Shown piece by piece: positions 47,605 to 59,767 of a stretch of DNA of 64,000 nucleotides; within the stretch, counting starts at the first letter, position 1; the number at the start of each line of letters is the position of its first letter. This DNA is from Malus domestica (taxonomy: Eukaryota; Streptophyta; Magnoliopsida; Rosales; Rosaceae), in NCBI RefSeq assembly GCF_042453785.1, contig NC_091677.1, positions 28,645,501 to 28,709,500 on the forward strand, in the 5' to 3' direction. The translations under genes were made by a program, and so were the position numbers. Under the pieces are notes generated by a model that was given only the letters and a program-made list of their open reading frames with translations, ran no database searches and had not been told where the DNA came from.

Positions 47605-48192
47605 TAAATGTTTCTTACAAAAAGTATATAATTGATGTTTTTTTTTGAAGAAAACACTTGTCCCATAAAACGATTTCAATCATTTAAAGAAAAAATTTGG
47701 GCACGAGCCTTGTAAAGTTTCCGACTTTTCGTCACTCAATGCTCAGTATTCCCAAAAAAGAACATGTCACATGACAGATAAGACAATTGTTTTTTTCAGT
47801 ACTGCTTTGACGTACACTCCACGCGACAATATGTCACATGACAGATTTCACAATTGAATTAGAAAGCAGAATCCAGATCACTTGAATTAATTTAATATAA
47901 TTAAATTATGAAATGGAAAAATGAAAAGCATATAGTAGAGAGAAGTATATAATTCAAAACAACTTAATTGTAAAACAGAATCCACGATCACTTGAATTAA
48001 ATTATGCAATGGAAAAATGACAAGCACATCGCGATCACTTGAATTAATTTAATATAATTAAACCGAATCCAACATTTCGCTATCTATGCATGTTAATATG
48101 ATTAATTACGTTTACTTGACCCGTCAAGTTTGCACACATGTGTACTAAAGTATTCCACAACCGAATAGTTGCTATGTTTTTCTCTCCAAATA

Positions 48193-48230
<38 letters not shown>

Positions 48231-49017
48231 CCATTTTTTAAATACTATAACTAGTTACGAGATTTGCCATGTGCTGGATTATAGCATGTATTAACGAATT
48301 CCAATTTTAGGCATAAAATGTCGTTCTTAACAAACACACAAACATAAACAAAGATCAACAAGCTGCTAGCCTTCAAACCATACACAAATTGAGAAACCAT
48401 TTTATGGACGCACTAGTGTAACAATCAATGTATATTTTGTAACAAGGTAGAAATCGAGTAAACAATGTTGTTCATGATGCGAAAATTCACTTTTTCTACC
48501 TGCATTATGATTTAAAACTCAGCACACTCGCCAACTGAGAATTTGGTTTAGTAAGTAAAGGCGTGCTTGTGGTTAATCCCTAATCCAAGTTCAATTCATG
48601 TTGTCAACAATTCTCTTTGGTGCACAATCTGTAAATTCCTATGTAAATCCATACTGATGGTAGCTAGCAGTTAAGTGTCACGCGTAAATCCTTATGGCTT
48701 GAGGTTATATGTATGTCCTGGTGCTGGTGATGAGAATAACCTATAAACTTTTGTTTATAAAAATAAAATTAAAAAAAAAAACCTTAATGCACTCGTATAC
48801 AAGTTATCTTGTTTATTACATTACATATTTCACATGGTAAGATTTGACAGAGACGAATTGAAATTTTGTCATTTTAATTTCAATCATTTTTTAATTTATT
48901 AATAATTTTAAATTTACTCATCAAAACACAATGCAAAACTACTGCTACGGTACATTTTAGTATATATAATATAACTATTAGTTGATGTTCTTCCTGACTG
49001 ATCATCCTTTTTCATTG
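47605..49017. repeat. Duplication mosaic, matches 40098-41400
   Basis: The stretch 47670-48975 is the second copy of the block at 40098-41392. It also holds a local repeat at about 47880-48060 (GATCACTTGAATTAA and AAAATGAAAAGC-like blocks) and a (TA)n microsatellite at 48190-48227. No gene. Confidence 0.8.
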
Positions 49018-49241
49018 GGACAAGGATTGTTTGCCCTCCTTGTTCTAATGCCCACCCGTGCCCTCCTGTTTTGTGTGGTTACGGTTAAGTCATGTCAACA
49101 TTTTATATATATATATTTTTTATAGAGATAATAAGGCAACAATGAATAGTAATATAAAATGTTGACGTGGCTTAACCCTGACCACACAAATAGGAGGGCA
49201 TGAGAGGGCATAGGAACAAGGAGGGCAGACAATCCTTGTCC
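49018..49241. mobile_element. Mutator-like MITE, GGATTGTC family, copy 2
   Basis: The ends are GGACAAGGATTGTTTGCCCT and the inverse of GGACAAGGATTGTCTGCCCT. Candidate 9-bp duplications are TTTTCATTG (49009-49017) and TTCTCATCG (49242-49250), 7 of 9 identical. The centre is AT-rich with TATATATATA. Confidence 0.85.
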
Positions 49242-49296
49242 TTCTCATCGAACAAAGCTTCTAATTTTAGCCTAACACTCATATCCCCAGTGGTAT

Positions 49297-49515
49297 GGAC
49301 AAGGATTGTCTGCCTTCCACTTCCGGTGCCCTCCCCGTGCCCTTCTGTTTGTGTGGTCACGATTAAGCCACATCAACATTTTATATTACTATTCATTTTT
49401 GTCTTATTATATATATATATAACAATATAAAATGTTGACGTGGCTTAACCGTGACCACACAAAACAGGAGGGCACGGGGAGGGCACCAGAAGTGGAGGGC
49501 AAACAATCCTTGTCC
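49297..49515. mobile_element. Mutator-like MITE, GGATTGTC family, copy 3
   Basis: The ends are GGACAAGGATTGTCTGCC and the inverse. A perfect 9-bp target duplication, CAGTGGTAT, flanks it at 49288-49296 and 49516-49524. This copy defines the family as Mutator-like. It lies only 55 bp from copy 2. Confidence 0.92.
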
Positions 49516-49524
49516 CAGTGGTAT

Positions 49525-50754
49525 ATGGCGAATTTCTAGCTTGAGGTGGCTTGATCTTACTTTCTCCTCAATTTCCATTTAATCTGAAATGTACGTTAGT
49601 CGTTTAGGCAAGTGTGATATTTATATATAAGAATTAAGCATCGTAAGTTTGATTCGTAATATAATATTGTTACAGTGGTATAAGTTTGATACAGATGAGT
49701 TTTATATTTTAAATGTGAGACCCATATACTTTTTATTTATCTCTATCTTATGATTAGCTACCTATTTTCTCTTTTATTATTTATTGTATAAGTATCACAC
49801 TATATTGAACTAAAAAGTAAGATTCGCCTCTTAGCACTTAGATTTTCGGCCTACTATGCCAGATTTTTATTTGAAAGCACACCACGTGACGATACATGTC
49901 ACATTACAGATGTCACAATTTTCTCTTAAAAATCTCAGAATAAAAAAATCTCAAGTAAAAAAAAAAGTCCAACTTTTATTGATTATGTTTTGACCCAAAA
50001 TTAAATTATTTACACAAAAACAACTTACGTGATACACTATTATGTGACATTTTATGTTAATAAAAAAAAAGATATATGAATAAAAAATGAACTTTTTTTT
50101 TTTTTTAATTTTATTAGCACATGAAGCAACCTTAAAAATAAATACATATTATGTAAATTCTTTTTATAGACATAAAAATTATACGCGTGTCATATGACTT
50201 TATCAACCGCATATCAAGATAGTGGCCACACAAGCTAAATATGTCGAATTTGAGGTTGTCTGGTTTGATGCCTTCCGTTCGAATACTGGCCTCAAGTTAA
50301 ATACGTCATCGTACCTAACGTGGCTGTCTCCCTACCATTTGTCCTCACACCAACCAAATCCTACTTTATCCAAAGGGAAAAGGCTTTTATACTGTATTTG
50401 AATGAAAGAAATAAACTTAGAATTTCAATAAAAGTCAAAATTTATAAATTAACATGCATCAATTTCCTTGTTTGGATTCATAAGCATCGAAATTTAAAAT
50501 TTCCGCGTGGAAAAAAAAATTGGAATTTGGAACCTCCAATTTCCAAGTTTAAATTCTATGTAAATAGATGTCATTTCTCAATTTATATGATTAACAGTTT
50601 AAAAATAACAAATTTATATTCAATTCTATTATTCTTTTAAGTTAACCAAACAAAAAATTTCATAAATTCTAGAAAATAAAATATCATCATTATAATTTTC
50701 GTCATTTTAAAATTCTTTAATAATCTTAACTTTTTTCATCTAAATATAAGCTTA
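49525..50754. repeat. Duplication mosaic, no gene
   Basis: The part at about 49880-50330 repeats blocks of 38988-39370 and 43825-44360, for example AAAAAACAACTTACGTGATAC-like sequence and GCAACCTTAAAA. The remainder is AT-rich unique-looking DNA. An open frame of 106 codons at 50320-50640 has no domain. Confidence 0.65.
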
Positions 50755-50846
50755 TTCCTTAAGCTTTTGGACTCGTGACTTTTGCTTTTTACTTCAGTTG
50801 CTCGTGAGAAGCAGGCCTCACACTTGGCCCTTGGACTCCTTCATCT
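50755..50846 (-). pseudogene. Fragment of VOZ exon 1
   Basis: About 90 bp matches the first third of VOZ exon 1 (VOZ gene at about 37540-37625): AGCTTTTGGACTCG, TTTGCTTTTTACTTCAG and GAGAAGCAGGCCTCACACTT. Small indels break the frame. Confidence 0.75.
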
Positions 50847-50892
50847 CGTAAGACTTTAATCACACCAACCAAATCGTTAGACTTTATCAAAA

Positions 50893-51039
50893 GAGGTGTG
50901 ATATCCACACATCCCAAATTACTTCTCACACACTCTTTGTTAATTTCTATCCGTTGATTTTCTTCAATTCATCCGATCCGACGGTCGAAAATTAGAATGA
51001 TGTGGGGAAGTAAAATTAGGTGTGTGGATATCACACCCC
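50893..51039. mobile_element. 147-bp hAT-like MITE with an empty site at 45049
   Basis: The ends are GAGGTGTGATATCCACACA and the inverse of GGGGTGTGATATCCACACA. A perfect 8-bp target duplication, TATCAAAA, lies at 50885-50892 and 51040-51047. The duplicate block at about 45045-45060 shows a single TATCAAAA without the element, so this is a true insertion made after the duplication. Confidence 0.95.
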
Positions 51040-51725
51040 TATCAAAAAGGGAAAGTCTTTTATTCCTTGTGGATATTCCATATAAATTTGTTGTGAATAT
51101 TGACAAGGAAAAGTCTTTCATTTCCTTATGGATTCTCCTTATTTTTATTAACAAAATAATATTTTAAATTCAATTCAGATAAATAACGGAGATAAATATA
51201 TATTAATTATGAACACATATACCATCAACATAGTGCTCCTAGATTGTAATAAGCACATCTAAGACATCATTCTGCCGTATTACCGTCAAAAACATGTAAT
51301 GGACAAATCCCAAATACAACAACTATTCCTCGATTAAAACCTAAAAATTATGTAATTGTTAAAAAAAAAAAACTAAAAACTATGTATAAAGCAAGTGATA
51401 TTTTGTACATTAATATTTTGTCTAAGTTACTTTAATACATTAATATCGAAATCGCTAATTATACTAAGAGTCAAATTTAATTTTTTGTACAATATTTATA
51501 AAAGATAAATACTACTTGATTTGTAATAGCGAAAAAAAAAAAAGTATGGAAGTTTCCTGGAAGTACAAAAAAGCAGCTTGTCTTTAATTTGACAAGGAAA
51601 GAATGACAGTATGATGAGAATCAGAGCCGTGCAGGCCCCACTGCCACTTTCCTTCTCTATTCCTTTCGCTTTTTTATTTTTTTGAGGAAACTATCTCTTG
51701 CTCTTAACTTCCCCTCCACTCACAC

Positions 51726-51728
<3 letters not shown>

Positions 51729-51782
<54 letters not shown>
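51729..51782. repeat. (CT)n microsatellite
   Basis: An almost uninterrupted CT run of about 27 units. The duplicate block has only about eight units at 45655-45672, showing strong length change after duplication. Confidence 0.95.
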
Positions 51783-51785
<3 letters not shown>

Positions 51786-51867
51786 CAAAGTTCAAACGCT
51801 TTGAAAAGCGGCAATGAACCACACTCTGTTTCCCTTTTTCCTTTTCTCTTAGCCTTCATTTCTCTTA

Positions 51868-52471
51868 TTGCACGTTTACGTACCCGTAATCGGAATCAAT
51901 TTACGGAATTGGATTCCGATTACGGGATACACCTTTGTTTACGTAATCTTGAGGAATCAAAATACATGTGGGGTCCACACTAATTAAGGAATCCAACTCC
52001 TAATTTTGGGGGAATTGGACTCCCTACATGAGGGAGGTATTTCAATTCCTTGACACTTGAGGAATCCGGAATGGATTTCTTCTACCAATTATGCCCTCAC
52101 TTGTTTCTTATTATCCCAACATTGCCCTTCATTTGACACTTATTATGCCATCTTTTAATAAATAAATAAAACCTATTTATATATTTTTATATAGATGAAT
52201 TTAATTAAGAATTTAATTTAATTTATTAGTATGAAAATAATTTATTTATGTAAGGGCAATTTAGTAATCAACCTAGTTTTCATTCCGATTGAAGTGAATT
52301 AGTAAACAACTTATATGGATTCAACATCATTCCTACTCCGATTCCAGACAGTTTTAGTAAACAATTTTAACAGGAATCTGATTCTGATTCCACCTCATTT
52401 CAATTCCTCTTAATCCAATTCCTCCTCAATTCAATTCCTCTCAATTTGATTACGGATTAGTAAACACGCCA
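51868..52471. mobile_element. Harbinger-like MITE with an empty site at 45800
   Basis: The left end is TTGCACGTTTACGTACCCG and the inverse of the right end TGGCGTGTTTACTAATCCG. TTA flanks both sides (51865-51867 and 52472-52474). The duplicate block reads TTCTCTTAGAAAAGCTGAG near 45797 with a single TTA and no insert. A fragment of the same family is at 17960-18090. No coding frame. Confidence 0.9.
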
Positions 52472-52515
52472 TTAGAAAAGCTGAGGTGAAACGATAGCCG
52501 TTTTATTACAACAAA

Positions 52516-52914
52516 CTCGACAGGATTGTCCAATCATTCATGGACTCCGTCGGCAAGAAATCAATGAAGCACCAAAACCAAAGCACCGGTTCGCTTCAGT
52601 GGCTGAGTTCCTAATTTTACTTTGTATTGGGGTGATGTCACTGTCGAGAGAATACAAAAATCCTAATTTTCTGTACTATTATTTGTATAATAAGATGATT
52701 GAATTATTAATTAAGTGATGATTAACGTGCATATTTTTTATTAGTGACACATCATTTGATTTAAAATTTTGGTCTCCTTAGCATTATTCTATTTGCATTA
52801 TTTATTTAGAAATACAACTCATATGTGTTGGCAATCCCTACTTTTATTAGAAATATAGTACAAATGATAGTACAAATATATGATAAAAGTAGCATTACTC
52901 GAGAGAAAAATTAA
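52516..52914. other. Short intergenic stretch
   Basis: CTTTGTATTGGGGTGATGTC near 52620 recurs near 63858 as CTTTGTACTGGGGTGATGTC, tying this stretch to the duplication mosaic. No gene. Confidence 0.6.
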
Positions 52915-52919
52915 GTGGG

Positions 52920-55628
52920 TGTGATATCCCGTCCCCAAAATTAGTATTTTTATTTTATTTTAAATGTACTTCGGAGATTTAATTGAAATTAGTTCGTTAA
53001 TTCTTCGGTTTCGAGAAAAGTGAACTGAAGGTTATTTTTGTCAATTTAAATCTCGACCTTTTCGATCAACTCTTGAGTTGTTTAGATAGAATTCGATTCC
53101 ACAAGCGCGTAGGCGCAAACATATCTCAATTCCAAGTTAGAACAGAAAAGTTACGAGCCTCGGAAGTAGTGAGACATTTTAAACATGTGGACATACTATA
53201 TTTAGCAAGGAGTATTTGTGGAAACCCATAAATGGGTAAAGTTTCCATTTCGGGAAACCTGACCCAAAAGCCCGAAAACCCACCCAATTTACCCCTGCAA
53301 CCTCCTATTTTTCAACACCGATTCCGGCCAACTCCGGTGGAATTTTTCAACGCCAACACCACCCAATTAAAGCTCTCACTGCCCTCTACAAAACCCACCC
53401 AAGAACCACCTTGATTAACCACCGTACGTGGCGGTGCGAGGCCATAAAACCCAATGAAACCAAGGGTGCTCCGGCCACCCTTCTCATGTTTTCGGTGAAT
53501 CGGCAAAGCGATGGCCGATTCCACCACTTGGAACTTGTATCCCATCATCCCAGGAGTAAATCCTGACCAGACTTGACCCCGTTGGAACATCGTAGGCGAC
53601 GAATCGACGTCAGGAAGCTTTAGGTAGTGGCATGCTTTATCGGCAAAATTGACCATCTTCCGTCCACTTTTGGACTTCGTGGTTGGTATAAAAATTGTTC
53701 CTCTTGTTGAGCTCTATCTTCCTGTAAATTTTGGAGGAATTTGGAGTTAGCCGAAAAAGTGGGTTTCCGATTGCTGAAAACCACCACTCGCGACGTGTGG
53801 GGAAAAGTCAAAATTTATGGATTTTGGATAGAAAGATGTTCTCGATGTCCTGAGCCCATATCCAAAGTCCGTTCATCGAAATTCGATATGATGGTTTGAT
53901 TATTCAATTCTTCGGATAATTGTATCGTCGCACGATTTTTTGTAATTCACGACAATCTGACCATTGGATCGTCGTGAAATTTTGTGAGCACCCTATTTAT
54001 TAGTTGTTGGACCTTTGAGAACTTACAGATCGAGAATTCGATGAGTGGATCTTCCGGATTGAATAACCTAGGTTTGTTGACCTTAGAAGACCTTTGATTG
54101 ACGTTTAGTTTTTTAGTCAATGTACCTTATTCTTGAGTGTCGTTTATTTTTAGAATGTTGTTGAGGCTTGATGGAGTTTAGTTGGCTCATCACAATGACA
54201 TGTCATTCTCGGTTGACGTGCGTCTCGATTTACATGCAAGTGACACTTGGCCTCGGTTTGTGTGTTAGTCTTATTAAGTTTCGTAAGTGAGGTTTTGTGT
54301 GTTGTATTAGGTTCCTGGAGGCAGAGTTGGTGAATCTAGAAGTGCAAATAATCCAAGTGAGTGACATTAATATTATGTGATATGGTTGTTACCCATCAAA
54401 TTCTAGTAAAGGACCGCTAACTCAGTACATAGGGGTAATGTGGGATAAAATCAGAATTTGCACCATGTAGCAGTGGTACATGGATGGTCTTGCTTGGTTA
54501 ATCCGCAATGGGGGACCATACTTTGGGATCGTGCTTGGTTAATCCATGATGGGCGATCCTTATTACTTGGTATGGCCATACATACATATTTATGGGTGAT
54601 CATGCTTGGTTAATCCGTGATGGTTGATCACTACCTATAGTATTTGTAGGAGTGACTCTACTTGGTTAATCCGCTAAGGGGGGGTCACTACCTACATGAT
54701 GTTCTCAGGAATGATTATGTTTGGTTAATCCGCAATGAGGGACCACATCCTGATCGGTTGCCTATTGTAGGCTTCGGCCGAACTGTGTCTTTCTATAGCC
54801 CTAGACTAGTACCCATTGCATATATGAAAGATGAGATTGAAAGCCTGTGTGGCTTAAACTAGAAAGTGATGATTGAATCAAACAGTTTACATGATGATGT
54901 TGCTTAAAAGAGAATGATTTCAAATATGACTCATTCCTACTCCTAATGAAGAATTGCAATCATGAAAAAGATACCGATCATATTCCTACACGTGATTGTA
55001 TTTATGATGGTGTGTCATTCTTACACAACTTTGGGTTGTGTGATGACTAAATGTTATCTCGATAGACATGTGGTGAGATTCAGAATTGAATACCCATTCC
55101 TATATGTAATAATGAGGCGTATGATGGTTAAATGATAAAATATGTGGCAATTTGACCCTTGTGATTATTCGGAAAGTGAGAAAGGCGAGTGGTGAGTCAC
55201 AATCCGAAGAGAATGACAAAATTATATTGATGGTGATCACATTGAAAGTGGATACGGTATACAGAAGAAGTGTCATGTGTGGACGTAGCACTACTTTAAC
55301 ATTTAATTATTTGATGCTATTTGTTTTCACATATGTTGTATTATTGTCACTTACGCGAGCTTCGTAGCTTATCCGGGTTTTGCTTTGCCCAGTGCGCCAT
55401 TCCCACGGCGTAGGGTTATTTTGCAAAGTAAAGATTTCAGGTGGTGTAGCTGTGAGGGCAGTGCACTTAAGAGTAGGTATTGCCACCCTTTGTTATAAGT
55501 TATTTCCATTCAGCTCTGATGTATATTATATGTATGAGTCTTAGTGACTCTATGTACTTTATATTGTACCGATACAATCTTTCTGTCGCGCATCGATTTT
55601 GGGCGTATCTTGGGATCGGGGTGTGACA
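52920..55628 (+). mobile_element. Solo LTR, 2709 bp
   Basis: It begins TGTGATATCCCGTCCCC and ends GGGATCGGGGTGTGACA, the TG...CA ends of an LTR. A perfect 5-bp target duplication, GTGGG, lies at 52915-52919 and 55629-55633. No primer-binding site or retroviral-type genes follow, so recombination between two LTRs probably removed the interior. Five CTTGGTTAATCC-type motifs are spaced 40-72 bp apart at about 54493-54721. A truncated relative is at 41393-43728. The family is probably Ty3/gypsy from its end sequence, which is inference. Confidence 0.92.
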
Positions 55629-55849
55629 GTGGGGCTCAGGTTGATATTCGACTTGCTGTGTGACACTACTAACTAATATACACCATGAGATTATCTAATG
55701 TTGTTTTTTTTTTTGTGTGAATAACATGGGGTTGGGATCCAAGAGTTATTCTCATTTAATGGTTTATCACCCTAAAAACTAGCTTAAAGACTTCAAATCC
55801 AATCATGAGGATTTTCAATATAATAGTACCTAAGATCTATATTATGGCT

Positions 55850-56270
55850 TCAATTGACAATACCATATGCCACCATATTTTTTTCACCCCATAGACTTGC
55901 ATTAATTAGCATTCAATTTGCGTGTCATAAGTTGTCTGCACTGATCAATGATATTTATTGGCAAGAGGATTAAAGTCGATATCAGTCATTTTATTAATTA
56001 AGTTAATCACTAGAGCCGAATCTATCTCCACAATAATTGTGCAATACACTTGTCAACTACAAGTTTCAGTCCAAAATATAGCCCCTAATTTTAGCATCAA
56101 GCACATGCCCTTTGCCCAAGTTGACAGAGAACCTGCCAAGCCAATCACCAAAGTTATCTCTAAGAATTCCTCATGCACCTATATTTCCAATAGAATTGAT
56201 TCAAGAACCATCCACATTAAGCTTCACCTTCCCTATAGTAGGTGGATTCCAAGCCACATACTTCATTGCA
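55850..56270 (-). pseudogene. LINE-associated RNase H domain remnant
   Basis: Read on the minus strand from about 56260, the sequence gives VKLNVDGS, then GILRDNFGDWLG, FSVNLGKGHVLDA, FGLKLVVDKCIAQLL, DSALVINLINK and a HPLAN-like block. These are the core of the RNase H-like domain found at the 3' end of plant LINEs. The frame has several stops and at least two shifts. The first catalytic Asp is visible in NVDGS. Reverse transcriptase was not found nearby. Confidence 0.8.
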
Positions 56271-56639
56271 ATTCCAGTCCATTCTTTGATTCAAAAGAAA
56301 ACTAACATCCATGACAATTCCAATCCGTTGTTTCATCAAATTACATTTCCCTCTCAAAATTTCTAATGACTCATTTTTAGAGAGTGACCAATATATTCAC
56401 ATCCCTGTACATATGGAACTCTTTATTACTTATCACCAAGCTTGAAACACCCATGAACAAATGATGAGTTAGGTGGCGGAGAAAATTTGATGTCTTGATA
56501 CGACTGAGACTTGTTGGAAAGGTTGGAACGATTATTTTTAGGGGTTTTTTAACTTTAATCCTTCAAGAAGATTGAAATTTAAAATAAACCTGGTATTAGA
56601 TCACATATTGATTATAATCCCTTAAAGTGTTCTTAATTC
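56271..56639. other. Short intergenic stretch
   Basis: No gene seen. It may include more of the degraded LINE. Confidence 0.4.
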
Positions 56640-57960
56640 AAAATAATTAATGTGCATTTTGTATTTCTCTGTATGGATGTATGGATTACAAGTGTGAGGG
56701 GGAGTCCCCCCAGAAAAAGAGAGAGTTTGAGAGAGTTTGAGAGAGTTTCTCTGTTTGTGAGCCTTGTGGCTTCTGTATGTAAGGATGAGACCTCAGGATT
56801 GTGAGGGTGAGGAGACCTTTTTATAGACTAAGGGCTCCCCCCCTTTTACATAAATCATGGGCTCAATGTCTGGAAGCCCAAGTAACGAGACCCAATATAA
56901 TATAGTACCAACAGTAGTCCCCCAAGTCGCCGAGCTAGGAGATCTGCCGAAAAAATTGACAGACAAGGTAAGCACTCAGAGCTCCAAGCAATCAGTCCCA
57001 GATCAGAAGTTTGATTTTGAGTTCCGGCTGATTTTTCTCATTCTCCCTATCTTGCAGGCAGCGTGAAGGATAAAGAGAAGAAAAATGAGAAGAGATGATA
57101 TGAGATACTTTTGCATTTGAAGAAGTAACTTTCCACAGGTTCATTCTTGAACTAGGCTGAAGGGTTTTCTAGTTTCCTCCAGAGTATAAGGCCGACTCAA
57201 GAATTTGAAGGTCAAAACGAGTCCATCAAATCAAGAGTGCGTTCGACCTTGATGATATAAGATACTTTTGCTGTTGACAAAGTAAAAGATGAATCGGCAC
57301 GTGTTATGTTGCGCTTGTCTCCACATGCTTCCTTGTATCCTTCTCACTTGCCCTATTTGTTCCTCAGGCAGATGTGGTATCTTTTCTGGAAGCATAAGAT
57401 GTTGAAGATGAGTACTCGATAGCAATGCTAGGTAAGTAATTAGGTAAGGAGTTCCAGGTAGTCAGTTCATGATTGGAAGCTTGATTCCAAGTGCTGACTG
57501 ATTGCTCTCTTTCTCGTTGTATTGCAGGTAAGAACAAGGCCAAAGGAAAAGACAGGGAAAAAGCATGATATGGGATACTCTTGCTTTTAACCCTGATGAT
57601 ATAAGATACTCTTACTCTGGTGTGGCTTGTTTGCAGAGGTATTATCATGGGAAAAATAAGCTGAGTATTTTGAGAGACTCTGCTGAGAGTTCCCTCTCAG
57701 ATGTGAAGAAAAGTTGAGCATTTTTTTTATTTGTAGGTTTGCCTAACTGTGGAGGATGAAGGTCGACATATATAGGAATTGTCCCAACAGCGAGTAATAA
57801 CGTTGTTCCTTTACCCTTCTCGGTCATAGCAATGCAGTGGGAGCTGTAAAATTCACGTGTTTTAACTTTGTCAGAGCACTTTGAAAAAGTGGTATGTGGT
57901 ATCTGGAAAGCTGATGTTGCGTGTGAAGATTGCGGATAAGCTTTATCCAAGGAAAGTTGT
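56640..57960. repeat. LTR-like repetitive region with recurrent motif
   Basis: GAGAGAGTTTGAGAGAGTTT, a run of C at 56838-56843, and CAACAGTAGTCCCCCAAGTC are reminiscent of a plant LTR. The motif GATGATAT followed by AAGATACTTTTGC-like sequence recurs near 57095, 57250, 57560 and 57595 at irregular distances. I could not find matching ends or a target duplication. Open frames here have no domain. Confidence 0.45.
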
Positions 57961-58149
57961 TAAGATATAAATTTTAATTTTAGTTTTTCAAGCTTTATCT
58001 GGTTTTGCTTCACACTGTCTTGATCAATTTTATTTAATGTCTCCCATTAAACATTTAAATTTATTATTATATAAATTTTAATTTATTTTTGACCAAAAAA
58101 GAGTTTTTTATTTAACATTGTTCAAACTTGAAAAACTCAATCAATGTAC

Positions 58150-58390
58150 TTAAATGTTAGTACCGAAATGTGTGTACTGAAATATATTATATTAAACTAA
58201 TGTATTTAAATGTTAGTACCAAAATGTATTATATTAAATTAATGTACCTAAATGTGTGTACCGAAATGTATTATACTGAATTAATGTACCTAAATATTTG
58301 TATTGAAATGTATGTACCGAAATGTGTGTACCTAAATTTATGCACCGAAATGTATTATAATGAATTTAATGTACCTAAATAAAGAAAACA
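58150..58390. repeat. AT-rich minisatellite, 42-bp period
   Basis: ATGTACCTAAATGTGTGTAC and CGAAATGTATTATA alternate about five times. Because the period is a multiple of three, one frame stays open for 70 codons and reads YYIKLMYLNV-type repeats. The low-complexity composition and lack of context argue against a real protein. Confidence 0.85.
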
Positions 58391-59762
58391 AAGTACATCG
58401 AAATATATTGTATAACAAAAATTAGTTTCTCTTAAATTTCCAACGAAATATATTACGATAAATGAAATGAAAATTATAATTATAATGAAATAAAAATAAT
58501 ACATTAAAAATTAGGAAGAAAAAGAGAAATATTTAAAAAAATAAAAATATAATTAATAAATGAGTTTATTAATGTATCAAGGGACTAAAATTATATTTTG
58601 ATCTTACTCATGGTTTTAATCTAAAAGTGCCAATGATTAAATGAAGTTTTCTATTATTTTTATTGGGTCAAATCTGTATTGATGGCTTTTCCTTTTTAAT
58701 ATGTTTCTACAAAAATTTTTGGAACAAGAAACCTAGTTGGGGAACAACGACTACTACATGGTGAAGGGAAAGTCTAAGAAGAAAAAAAGAATGGGAAGAA
58801 AATGGGAAAACATATGGGTCATTTGATACATCTAATTGTGTGGAAGTCAAACTTGTGGTCATGGGAGGCTGAAATGCCTCTGTGAGTTTTTCCAGCCTCT
58901 AAAATTGGTGGATAACTATGGCTTCCCACCAGTTGTTCTTTTTTAGAGAAAAAAAATTATGATGATTTTAATGATAAATACGTAGTAAAAGGTTATACTC
59001 CAGCTTACCATGTGACAAATTTTAAGTAAATAGTAATGTTTCTTAGCAAAATTTAGATATAGTTGAGCCCATTAGACGTTTTTTTCCTCCTCCTCCGTCA
59101 GTCTCGTTTTGAATATGTGTGCGCGCTCCTAGGGTCTATATATTTGTGCGCTCCTAGGCCCAAGTAAACTCCACCGCCAATTTCAAAATATACCGGGCCA
59201 AATTGCACATCCCAAATTCAAATCTTCTAAATCTAGCACCAGCCCACACAGCTGACTCGGCCCCCTTAAAAATTCTACCGGTCTTTTTGTATTTTAACCA
59301 TGAAATCCATGTTTTGTTCTCAAATCATGTTTTCAACAAAACTCGTACTTTGATAATAATTAAAAAAATAAAATAAAATAACTCGTATAAAAGACATTCA
59401 ACCCAACGATTGAATACAAAATTATGAAAAAATAATAGGTAAAAGAGGTACGAAATTTGCATATAATATCAACCTCACAAAGGTTCACCACCAACATCAT
59501 CAATATTGTCCCCAACTTAATCATGTAATGCTGGGTGTGATGTTTTCTCACAAAATACCTCGTTGAATTCCCCACATATCAGCTGTATACTATTTTGTTA
59601 CATACTGATTGTGTGACTTTATTCACCAACGTATAATACTACAATGATCTATAAGATAATATCAGTATGCATATAACAAATGTACATGTACGCATTACTG
59701 CTTAAGTGGTAACTTTGAAGTGTATTGGATTAAAGGGTTCGCTTTGAACAAATTCGTGGTCT
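58391..59762. other. Intergenic, no gene recognised
   Basis: AT-rich. A duplicated GTGCGCTCCTAGG occurs near 59118-59155. A minus-strand frame of 71 codons at 59360-59575 has no domain. Confidence 0.5.
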
Positions 59763-59767
59763 CAAAC

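Noticed and set aside
53312..53656. Open frame of 114 codons on the minus strand
   Set aside because: It lies inside the solo LTR, and the paralogous LTR at 41393 does not keep the frame.
56857..57066. Open frame of 69 codons in the LTR-like region
   Set aside because: No domain match, and it sits in repetitive sequence.
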